The notes below the pieces were generated by a model. It saw only the letters and a program-made list of their open reading frames with translations. It was not told the origin of the DNA and did no database searches. Below are positions 1 to 8,855 of a DNA stretch of 41,200 bases, piece by piece. The translations under genes were made by a program, and so were the position numbers. Every line of letters begins with the position of its first letter. The first letter of the stretch is position 1. The stretch is from Haplomitrium mnioides (taxonomy: Eukaryota; Marchantiophyta; Haplomitriopsida; Calobryales): positions 1-41,200 of the forward strand of contig JBNGIS010031703.1 in assembly GCA_049999725.1 (NCBI GenBank), in the 5' to 3' direction.

Positions 1-1588
1 CTTTATCCTTAAGAAGGAGAATGAGACCCACCATTTGAGATACAAAAAACTCCTTAGAGCTACAAAGACGAATAAATCTGAAGAATTGGCTGTTGACTAC
101 TCCAAATTTAGCTGTATCTGAGATATTAGATTGAATATGAGGCATTCTGATTATCTGAATGCCTGCGTACTCTGGTAGGTTACGCTTATCAAAAATATTG
201 ACTTCAAAGCCTTTCTCAGATTGTGTAATATCTAGATCTAAAAAGTGGCAAGAGAAGCCATTAGAGGTAGAGTTTAGCTCACATGACTTGCTAGGATAGA
301 TGCCTCCTCCTATAGCATGAACATCCAAGTACATGAAATCCGAAAAGTTTTCCAAATCAGGGACAAACAGATCATCAACAAACCTTCTAACAAGCGACAG
401 CTTATGAAGGAAGACAGGGCAAGCCTGAGATCTGACAAGTCTCTTGAGGAAATCCCATTCGTACGTGAACAAAAAGAAATTAGCCAAGTACACTGCACAA
501 TGAGTGCCCATAGGTATCCCGATGGATTGTCTAAAGACAGAGTGCCCAAAAGAGAGATGAAGATTATCCACCAGAAAGTCCAGCCGGCAAATGAGGTCTG
601 TGGCTTCTACTAACTTAAAAGACTTCAGGTTTACACAAGAATGTGATTCTTCTTTACTTTTAAGCCACATGTACTTAAAATCAAGCGCTGTTTTATGAAC
701 AACCAAGAATCTGAATCGATGGAGTTTAAACTGTTTACTAAAAACTTTTAGAATAAGAGAACTCATTCTGTTTTTAAGATCTGCTAAGTCCATATTAGTA
801 TAAAGAGTCGAAAAGTCAAAAGACTGCAGCACTAAAGGAGAGGATTTCTCTGAGAGAGTTCTAGAGGAATTAATAAAGCTTGTCACTTTAATAACGTCTG
901 TAGAATCTTTCAGGATCCAACTACCTTCACAAGGAACATTAGCTTTATAAAGTGTGTCCACCCAAAGTTTATGCACATTAGGTAATGTAGTTTTGTAACA
1001 ATAACTAAGCCATTTAGAAACATCAGTAAGAGTGGTACCACAGGCAGCATTAATGAACCTGGGTTTCTTAGGAGTCTTGTGAAACTTCCAAGCAGCACAA
1101 ATGAAGGGGAGTCTAGGACCTAACTTGTTGAGTTTAAACAAGTGAAGATTAACGAATTTTTTGTGAGCCTCCAAAACATCAGCTTCACTAACAACCAACC
1201 TTTGATAAGTGCCTACTGCAGAGCACAGCTCCTGAGAAATGGTAGACACATAATGCTTCTTACAAACAAACACAAAATTATTACTACATTTGTCCATGTA
1301 TGTAATAACAAATTGTTTCTGGAAGTTCTTTAAGGCTTTCAGGTCTAAACAAGTTAAGGGATGTGAAGAAGTAGCAGACCGCTGAAGAGGCAAGTACTCC
1401 AGCTTAGATTTCACAATCTCCACCACTTTAGACAGCCAGCGTTGCATAATGCCTTGCACTGCAAAAAACTCTTCTAAGCGGTTCACATACTTCTGTAGGC
1501 CTTGTTGTATAGCTCTAAGCAAAGAAAGCTTAGAGAGACAAGCCCATCTAAATCTCATGCCACGAGAAAACAAGTCTATAAGATTAGG
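1..1588 (-). CDS. Penelope-like reverse transcriptase, partial (PLE copy 1)
   Basis: On the minus strand one frame stays open from about 1588 to the window edge, roughly 529 codons. The first clear Met is at 1556-1558. Motifs in N-to-C order: DKCSNNFVFVCKKHY (about 1250-1290), FDFSTLYTNM (motif A, about 790-820), GIPMGTHCAVYLANFF (about 475-520), RFVDDLF (catalytic motif C, about 365-390) and FLDLDI with a VNIF(D)KRNLPEY thumb segment. This order and the GIPMGT and FLDLDI signatures are those of Penelope-like element reverse transcriptases, which prime at a nicked target. No stop or frameshift was found by hand translation. The upstream end abuts a copia fragment at about 1588. The C-terminus lies off the window; the near-identical copy at 4393-4995 shows it needs only about 38 more codons. 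No GIY-YIG endonuclease is visible. Assignment to the PLE group is good; the clade is unknown. Confidence 0.82.
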
Positions 1589-2483
1589 TCTGCAGAAAGT
1601 AGGTATCAACTTTCAGGAAACATTTGCCCCAGTGGTGAAGATGACATCGATCCGCTGCTTAATGCCCATAGCAGCAGAGATGAACTGGGAGGTTCATCAG
1701 ATGGATGTGAAGTCAGCTTTCCTGAATGGAGATCTCACGGAAGAGATCTATATGGTGCAACCTGAAGGGTTTAAGGCACCTGGAGAGGAAGACAAGGTAT
1801 GTCTCCTTAAGAAGTCTTTGCATGGACTGAAACAGTCCTCAAGAGCATGGTATGAGAAGATAGACAAGTACTTGCAAAGTAATGGATATTCTAGATGCAC
1901 ATCCGATCACAGCGTGTACTGCTCAGTAGTAAAGGGGATCACTGTGTGCGTGGATGACCTGCTGTTACTCAGTAACAATCTGGATTTGCTGTGCAGTGTG
2001 AAGCATGGTTTGAGTACCCTCTTTGAAATGGTGGACCTTGGGGAGGTGCACTATATCTTGGGGCCAGAGGTGATTAGGGACAGGGATGCAAGGAGCATTG
2101 AGCTCAATCAGCTAGGGTACATTGATTCAATTCTGAAGGACTTCAGGATGGAAGAAGAAAAGCCTGCAGGTACACCTTTTGAAGGTTAAGGCAGACTGTC
2201 CAAGGAAATGAAATTAATTAAAGGATGAGGAAGAAAAGGCAGAAATGGCAAAGGTTCCATACAGACGTGCCATAGGGAAACTAACGTATGCCATGCTAGG
2301 AACAAGGCCAGACCTAGCATATTCAGTGGGAGCTCTAAGTAGGTTCATGGATAACCCAGGCCAGCAACACTGGAAGGCAGCTAAACAAGTTATAAGGTAC
2401 TTGAAGGGTACAGAGGATCTTGGCATCACCTACCGTGGTGGTAAAGGGATCAAACTCACTGGCTACTGTGATGGAGATTGGGG
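1588..2483 (+). pseudogene. copia reverse transcriptase/RNase H, 5' piece of C1
   Basis: The translation shows the copia RT in order: INFQETFAPVVK, HQMDVKSAFLNGDL, YMVQPEGF, LHGLKQSSRAWY and the catalytic CVDDLLLLS (normally YVDD). After a TAA at 2187-2189 and a one-base shift near 2220, the frame from 2245 continues with PYRRAIGKLTYAMLGTRPDL, the connection to RNase H (SRFMDNPGQQHWKAAKQVIR and GYCDGDWG). It stops abruptly at about 2483, where a LINE 3' tail begins. The first bases (about 1588) fall inside the usual KGY.Q..GIDFQETFAPVVK motif, so the upstream pol is cut off by the antisense PLE. Non-functional. Confidence 0.9.
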
Positions 2484-4179
2484 AATAGAATAGAATAGAA
2501 TTAGATTAAAGTCCCGAGCCAGCCCTAGGGCCATAAGGACTGAGAGTACAATGCGCACAAGAGTGCGGAGGGGTGCAAAAATAAAAAGTAGTAAGCTAAA
2601 ACAAGTTAAACTAAGAACAGTTGAGCGGGGACAAACCCGCTTGTGAGTCATATGCTCACTCTCTCGCCTCTAGTCTCTATGTCTAATCTGCCTATTTCTG
2701 AGATCTAAGCAGCATGAGTTCCTGAAAGAAGAGTGCCAGCCATCGTTGATCATGATATTTGAGAAATTGTTGTACTGTCCCATTCTGTTCTACAAAAAGT
2801 CCATGAAACCTTCCTCGGATTTCATAGTATCTGGGGCAACAGAAGATGATGTGGTGTTCATCTTCCGTGACTTGTAGATTGCATTGGAGGCACAGCAACT
2901 TCTCAGGTTGGACTTTGTTGTCGATCTTGGACCATTTGGCTGTTTCACATCTCAATCGATGCAATCCAGTACGAAGTTGTGTGAGGGTCTGGACCAACTT
3001 AAGTGACATGTTGCTCGTCAAGTATTGTTGGATTTGCCTTGAGGGAGTGTTGTTGACGAGCGCCTTGTACTTGACAGTCCGGGATGCCGCACTGTAGGAT
3101 TGCCATATGACTGTGAAGTAATGTGTTGAGAGATGGTCCATAAGCACTTTTCCTGATTCTTTAGGAAGATCATCTATATCCAGTCCCCATCTGTTCAGCC
3201 ATTTCTGGCATTGATTGTACCAATTTGTGGGGTCTCCAGGGGCTGCCTGACGAGATGCCTCCATAGCCATTGCTGGGTATCTGGTCGGTGTTGTGTCCTG
3301 GATCGATTGTAGGTATGTGACAAGTTTCATCACTGCGTGCACCTCAATGGGTATCATACCAAATTCAGCTGCCAGGATGTGTAGAGGTGTGGTGGTGCGT
3401 ACATTGGCTTGTCTAGGGAGGAACCTCTTGAGGGGTTTCTCACCGTGTTTCAGCCACATGGCCGGAGTTAGAGAGGGTCCCCATATTTCTGCTCCATATG
3501 TTGCTGTTGGAACAACAAAGGTATGGAAGAGGTCGATTCTCATGGGTATATGCCATATGTCTTTTGCCTTGCACCAGCTGTTCAATTGGTATAAGCTGAC
3601 GAGACCTGCTGTAATCCTGCGCTCGGCTCCAAAGCCCCATCCTCTCTGGGTATATATTGGTATCCCCAAATAGGTATATATCTTTATAAGTATTGAGAGA
3701 ACTCCATACTTACAAACTAAGGTAGCCAATCATAAAGTTAATCAAGATGATCTGTACTGAAGATTGAAAAGATTAACAACCCAACCTCCACCCCAATCAA
3801 AAAACAAAAATAAAGCAGAAGAAACCCAAAAATAAAATAAAAGTCAAAAAATTAAATAAAATAAAAGTTTAAAAATTAAATTAAATTAAAAAATAAAAAT
3901 TTAACTAACTAGCTAGCTAACTAGAGGAGAAGTGCGGTGATGCGCACAGTGTTTGTCAAGCACTTGCCATAGACCTCTAAGCAGCATTATGAGTAGTATT
4001 GACAGATTACTACTACTTTACCACAGACTTCGTCAGTTCCCAGCCGTGGATATAAGTTATGCCAAAGGCAAAACTAAAGTCCTACGTTTCTGTCACTATT
4101 CCGGAAGTGGTGGGAAAACGTAGGCATAATGTTGGCTAGCACTGCCCTCTGAAGCTACCATAACCTAAAAAAGAAACAA

Positions 4180-4330
4180 ATGAATATTTATTTATTTATT
4201 TATTATATTTTATATTCTTTAAAAAACACACACACACACACAAAACAAAACCCGGGATGAAAGAGAAAGAATGAAAGAGAGGAGGAAAACAAAGGGAGAA
4301 TAGAACAGAATAGAATAGAATAGGAGGAGG
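4180..4330. repeat. Simple-sequence patch in the PLE 3' UTR
   Basis: A run of TTTA repeats (about 4189-4205), a CA run (about 4227-4243), then GAAAGA/GAGGA purine blocks and AGAATAGAAT repeats (about 4299-4322). These explain several spurious low-complexity open frames on both strands. The AGAATAGAAT block resembles the tail of the LINE family in this window, but no LINE body is attached. Confidence 0.75.
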
Positions 4331-4392
4331 AGATGTTAGTAGAAAAATTAGAATGATTTGAAGTGGGCTTATATGAAGCTCCCCACTGTAAA

Positions 4393-4995
4393 CTAACATA
4401 CCATTTGCCGTATCGTCTTGAAAATGCCCATAGCTGATAATCCATACAAGAATTTCACTCGAGTAAGGAGACCCCTTGTTCTGTTCATAAGCTTGTGAAC
4501 TGGATAATCTTTATCCTTAAGAAGGAGAATGAGACCCACCATTTGAGATACAAAAAACTCCTTAGAGCTACAAAGACGAATAAATCTGAAGAATTGGCTG
4601 TTGACTACTCCAAATTTAGCTGTATCTGAGATATTAGATTGAATATGAGGCATTCTGATTATCTGAATGCCTGCGTACTCTGGTAGGTTACGCTTATAAA
4701 AAATATTGACTTCTAAGCCTTTCTCAGATTGTGTAATATCTAGATCTAAAAAGTGGCAAGAGAAGCCATTAGAGGTAGAGTTAAGCTCACATGACTTGCT
4801 AGGATAGATGCCTCCTCCTATAGCATGAGCATCCAAGTACATGAAATCCGAAAAGTTTTCCAAATCAGGGACAAACAGATCATCAACAAACCTTCTAACA
4901 AGCGACAGCTTATGAAGGAAGACAGGACAAGCCTGAGATCTGACAAGTCTCTTGAGGAAATCCCATTCGTACGTGAACAAAAAGAAATTAGCCAA
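4393..4995 (-). CDS. Penelope-like reverse transcriptase, C-terminal part
   Basis: This frame of about 200 codons gives the finger/palm end and thumb of the PLE reverse transcriptase: LANFFLFTYEWDF, RFVDDLF (catalytic Asp pair), CHFLDLDI, VNIFYKRNLPEY, then a basic, leucine-rich thumb ending FKTIRQMVC before a stop at 4393. The apparent start Met is only the first ATG after the truncation; the real N-terminus is missing (compare 1-1588). It supplies the C-terminus that copy 1 lacks in this window. Nothing resembling a GIY-YIG nuclease follows in the 717 bases to the element's 3' end. It cannot encode a full enzyme. Confidence 0.85.
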   Translation of the reverse strand: MANFFLFTYEWDFLKRLVRSQACPVFLHKLSLVRRFVDDLFVPDLENFSDFMYLDAHAIGGGIYPSKSCELNSTSNGFSCHFLDLDITQSEKGLEVNIFYKRNLPEYAGIQIIRMPHIQSNISDTAKFGVVNSQFFRFIRLCSSKEFFVSQMVGLILLLKDKDYPVHKLMNRTRGLLTRVKFLYGLSAMGIFKTIRQMVC

Positions 4996-7350
4996 GTATC
5001 CCCAAATAGGTGTACTGGTTCGTCACCTCGACATTGTCCTGCCTGAGCTTGAAAGTATCCCTCTGTGCTGTGGTGAGCCATTTTCCAAAGACCAGAACCT
5101 TGGTTTTCTTCATATTGACAGTCATGCCGGATTGGCTGCAGAAATCGTCCAGTGTTTTTAGGTGTTGTTGGAGTCCAACCCTTGTTGTTGACATGAGGAC
5201 TATGTCATCTGCATACAAGAGACCTGGGCTAGCAGATTGGGGGCAGGGGCTCCCACATTGGCCAGAACTGCCTCCAGTTTGTCAATGAACAGGCCGAATA
5301 AGGTGGGGGAGAGTGGGCAGCCCTGCTTTACACCGATGTTGCAATGGATAGGCTCCGACATGCCCTGATGTGTGCGGACACAGGCCAAAACTTCTTCATA
5401 TAAGATCTGAATGGCCGTGATCCAGTCCGTTGGTAGGTGTAACTCATGTAATCTGGACCAAAGTTTGTTGTGTGGAACTGAGTCAAAGGCTTTCTGGAAA
5501 TCTACGAAACAGCAGTACAGACCTCCAGCACGTCTATGTTGTTCAATGATGGTGCGGACGGTGACCAGGTGATCAGTCGTTGAGTGATTCTCCCGAAACC
5601 CTGCTTGTCCTTGAGCTCGTAGCTGTTGTGCTTCGCTCCATTGTGTGATCTTAAAGTTGAGTGTGGCCCCAAAGAGCTTCGGGAATAGAGGGCTGAGCAT
5701 GATGGTACGATAGTTCGAGTGTTGGCCCTTGTCCCCAGCTTTGTGGATTGGGATGATAGTGTTGAGCTTCCACTCTCCAGGGAATCCAGTCTGTATTACC
5801 TGGTTGAATAGGTTGGTGATGGGTTGGGAGAGGGGTTGGGATCCTCTTTTCAGCATTTGGGCTTGGAGCCCTAGGGAGTCAGGTGCTTTGTTGTGTAGCT
5901 TCTTGATCGTAGCCAGGACCTCTTCAGTGGTGAAAACATCAGTTGTGGGTTCGTTGTTGGTCCAGGGGGGTGGGTTAGGTGTGGCTGATGTAGAGTTGTA
6001 CAGCTTGTCACCATATTTCTTCCAGTCTTGGAGGTCGTGCAGCTTTAGCTGGTCTTGCTGGCCCTTGAGGGATGAGAAGAATTTCTTTGGTTGACGTTTC
6101 TTGTCCAAGATGAGTTGGGGGAGACGTTGTGCTATCCAGGTGCGGCGTAGTTCCCTTCTGCATTTCCGCCAGGCATGGAGCGCTTCACGGATCGCAGTAG
6201 CTGGTGCTCCCTGTTTGATCTGTTTTTGCCACTGGGATCTGGTTTCTCTAGCAGTGTTGTTGAACCAGGGGTTGGGTCTAAAGCTGGAGGGGGTTCTGGC
6301 TGTGAGGAAAGTGGTAGGGAACTTCAGTCGAGCTGCTGTGAGAATGATGTCTGTTAGTGAGGTTGAGTCTAGCGCTGGGTTGGAGGACAGTTGTGTGTGC
6401 AGTTCTTTGGTGTATGTTTTGGACTGTTTCTCTGTGGGTGGATAATGGTATATGAGGCGGGTGGGACGATGAGTTTTAGGAGGGTTGAGGATTCCGGTAG
6501 TAGGCTTCAGAGCGAAGTGCAGTGGTGTGTGGTCTGAGTCAGGGGTTGGTTCCCCAATGTAGAATTTTTCAAGGAATTCAGATGTCCGATGAGAATTGGT
6601 AAGAAGGTAGTCCACCACTGATTTCCCAATGCCTGTGCTACCTCGACAAGTGAGATTCCCTGAGTTTGGCCATTGTGTTGTTCCATTGCAGATGTGTAGG
6701 TCATGTGTGCTGCAAAAATCCAGTATTTTATGGTGGTTTTTGAGGGTGATATCCTGTGATGTGCGTTGGAGGTCATCCCGGTCTTCAAGTATGTCATGTT
6801 CATCTTCAGCCTGATCATCTCCTGATTTCAATATTTGTGCCTGGAGATTGCCTGTTCTGCAGTTGAAGTCACCCACAATCAGTATGTTCCCGTTGGTTAC
6901 TGTGTTGATAATCTCTCCCATCTTGTCAAATGGTGCGTCCCAGTCTTCATCTGCAGAGTAGGTGGTTCTGCCACCAGGGAAGTAACAAGTACCAACGTAT
7001 AGATCTTGGTTCAGGCCAGCTGATTTATGTATTTTGAGCCAGATATAAAGGTTGAAGTTGTCCTTTTCTAGTACAGCTACATGTGGGCTAAGTCTTGTGG
7101 ATATAAGGCAGGCCAATCCTCCATGTCCTCGTCCTGAGCGACTGCTGAATAAGGATATAACTTCGTACCCCGGGATATTGGGAATCCGAGACTCCCTAGT
7201 TTCCCAGGTTTCCGCAAGTAGGATCAGATCTGAACCCGGACCAATGTCAGAAAGGTGTATGCCCTTGTGCCAGGGGTAACCTCGGCAGTTCCAGAAGACT
7301 ACCTAGATTGGTGTGGAGCTATATCCTGGCTCCACACCCCCTGCTGCTAC

Positions 7351-8312
7351 CTATGGGACAGGTCTTCGGTCTCCAACAATGTGCAGTACCCCGTTGCGGA
7401 TGTAAGCTATCTTCCCTGCCCCCCATGCTGCCTGTACTTTCCTTTTTTCCTCAGGAAGCTGTTTCATCTGTAATGGCGTTAGATCTTCGTGTATCGCCAA
7501 TTTCATCTCCCGGAAGGTTCGCCTCTTTTTTAGGAGCTAAACTCGGTCTGTGCGTGACCTGAATTGCACTTTGATTGGTCTTGCTTTTCCTGAGTTGGCC
7601 CGTCCTAAACGGTAACATTGTACCTCCAGGATTGAGCCAGGATCCTCTCCTTGATGACGTTTGTAGTCTTCTCTGTGGCTTCTTCAGGAAGACCACGGAC
7701 AATCAGATTGAGGGATCTGTCCTGTCTCTCTTGCTCTTCTTTAAGCTGGTCCCTGATCATGCTGGACATTTCTTGTTGTTGTTGTGGGTGTTTCCTGACA
7801 ACCTCGGTCCAAGATTGGACCTGTTTTTTTACTTGTTCTTCCACGTTGGTTATCATCTGCTGCTGCACTCTGGTTGCCAGCTCGACCTCATCTACGCGTG
7901 GTGTGGAGGCTGAGACTTTTGCTTCTGTTCTTCGTAATGTTGTACGGGTGTTACAAAGATCTGTTTCTGTGGCTTGCAGTTTGATAGTCAACTTATCAAC
8001 TTTTTCCTGCAATACTTTCACTTTCCCTTCGAGGCCTCATAATGTTTTCACTTCATCTTGAAGGCTAAGGATTGCATTCCAGAGGTCCGTCTGATTGTTG
8101 GCAGGAGGAGAGGAAGAGGGAGGACTCGAGGTTGAGTGTGTTGAGGGGGGAATAAGGGGAGAAAGTTCGTGCGGGAGAGAGGGAGAGGAAGGAGGTGAAG
8201 GAGGTGTAGCAGGTCGAGTGGTGGGACTGAGCGTAGAAGCAGTCGCGGCAGCCATTCTACGCTTGTATGTTTGTTTCAAAGATCGGATGAAGGGTTTGGG
8301 GGAGGGCGACAT
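7351..8312 (-). pseudogene. LINE ORF1: Pro/Ser-rich N-terminus, coiled coil, RRM-like region
   Basis: It starts MSPSPKPFIRSLKQTYKRRM at 8312, followed by a Ser/Thr/Pro-rich segment. A TGA at 8037-8039 interrupts the frame. The same frame then continues as a heptad-like stretch (about 8021-7720) and reaches SLNLIVRGLPEE, typical of the RNA-binding fold of LINE ORF1 proteins. At about 7605 the frame shifts, and a second frame carries GRANSGKARPIKVQF, then a TAG near 7540, then MKLAIHEDLTPLQMKQLPEE and AYIRNGVLHIVGDRRPVP to a stop at 7351-7353. The ORF1 product normally coats LINE RNA as a chaperone. The ORF1 stop lies 48 bases before the open ORF2 frame, a typical bicistronic layout. Two nonsense codons and one shift make this copy inactive. 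Confidence 0.75.
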
Positions 8313-8313
8313 T

Positions 8314-8580
8314 CAGCTCGCCTACGCCAGTTGTCGAGGGCTGCTAACCGTGCCTGCTCAGCTCGCTGCTCGTCCGAGGAGTTTATTCTTCTCGTCAAGG
8401 TCTGCTAATCGCGTGTTTGCTCAGCTCGACGTTCGTCCCTCAGCCCGCCTACGCCAGTATCAGCTTTGTTGAGGGCTGCTAATGCCTGCTCAGCTCGCTG
8501 CTCGCTGCTCGTCCGAGGAGTTTATTTTCTTCTCTTCGAGGTCTGCTAATCGCGTGTTTCCTCAGCTCGACGTTCGTCCC
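8314..8580 (-). repeat. Two tandem monomers in the LINE 5' UTR
   Basis: The block at 8314-8440 (127 bases) repeats at 8441-8580 (140 bases, with small insertions). Both begin with CAGC(T/C)CGCCTACGCCAGT and both end with CAGCTCGACGTTCGTCC. They lie upstream of ORF1 in the GC-rich 5' UTR (8313-8855). Tandem monomers in this position act as promoters in some animal L1 elements; a promoter role here is inference only. Confidence 0.8.
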
Positions 8581-8855
8581 AGGAGATTAATCGTTCTTCA
8601 GGTCGAGACTACATGACGAGCTCCTCCTCGTCGTCCTCGTGAAACTGTCCACTCCATCGTGCCTTCGTTGCAAGCTCCATCGCTACTTCGCGAACCTGCC
8701 TCCATCGCCATCGCGCGCCGCCACGCAGACGCGACCCTCACTACCCGGTTAGTTTAGGTTAGTTTGGTGGCCTCGCTAAAAAGAAGCCCGCATTGCGAAC
8801 TAAGGCGCCCTTCAACGGGGGTCTGCTAAGTTAGAGAGGCACCCTAAAAGCAAGG

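Larger units (their letters stand above)
3676..4996 (-). mobile_element. PLE copy 2, 5'-truncated, inserted in the LINE with 15-bp TSD
   Basis: The sequence tatccccaaataggt occurs at 3661-3675 and again at 4997-5011, flanking a 1321-bp insert. The insert starts (antisense 3' end) with an AT-rich terminus also seen near 16540 and 21780. It holds the C-terminal part of the PLE reverse transcriptase and is cut at its 5' end within the LANFFLF segment. Positions 4509-4998 match 1-490 with about five differences by eye. The 5' junction shares TA with the target. Truncation at the 5' end plus a target duplication is the signature of target-primed insertion. Both sides of the break read TYLGI in the same LINE frame, so the insertion site is exact. 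Confidence 0.93.
2692..7302 (-). pseudogene. LINE ORF2: AP-endonuclease, reverse transcriptase, Cys/His C-terminus
   Basis: The open frame starts right after a TAG at 7303-7305 with VVFWNCRG, the usual start of a LINE endonuclease domain, but has no Met until 7116. Endonuclease motifs: LLAETWE, VGDFNCRTG, DYLLTNS, SDHTPLHF. RT motifs: NTIIPIHKAGDKGQHSNYR, GFRENHST, FVDFQKAFDSVPH, GVKQGCPLSPTLF and YADD. A one-base deletion at about 5210-5230 shifts the frame just before YADDIVLM. The frame resumes at 5217 and reaches TYLGI at 4997, where a PLE interrupts it. It resumes at 3675 (TYLGIPIYTQRG) and ends at 2692. The C-terminal region has CLQC and HHIIFCCP, a Cys/His knuckle common in LINE ORF2. 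The product would nick target DNA and prime reverse transcription. About 1090 codons in total; dead because of the frameshift and insertion. Confidence 0.88.
2484..8855 (-). mobile_element. Non-LTR retrotransposon (LINE), nearly full length, split by a PLE
   Basis: An antisense LINE with a 5' UTR (8313 to about 8855), ORF1 (7351-8312), ORF2 (2692-7302) and a 3' UTR ending in a repeated TAGAA-type tail at 2484-2505 (read on +). It sits inside the copia RNase H reading frame, between GYCDGDWG (ending about 2483) and RSTSG (about 8870). Removing the 1336-bp PLE insertion plus one duplication copy leaves about 5.0 kb. The 5' boundary (about 8855) is inferred from where copia sequence resumes. A clean target duplication is not obvious; only GGAGA is shared by both flanks. 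The same 3' end recurs at 15324-15608 and 31906-31980, so the family has several copies here. ORF1 is broken and ORF2 carries one frameshift, so this copy is inactive. Confidence 0.82.

Noticed and set aside
4196-4445. Two minus-strand frames rich in Phe/Leu/Ser and Cys-Val
   Set aside because: They translate TTTA, CA and GAAAGA simple repeats of the PLE 3' UTR.
8095-8472. 125-codon + strand frame rich in Glu/Gly
   Set aside because: Antisense of the LINE ORF1 Pro/Ser-rich start and 5' UTR monomers.
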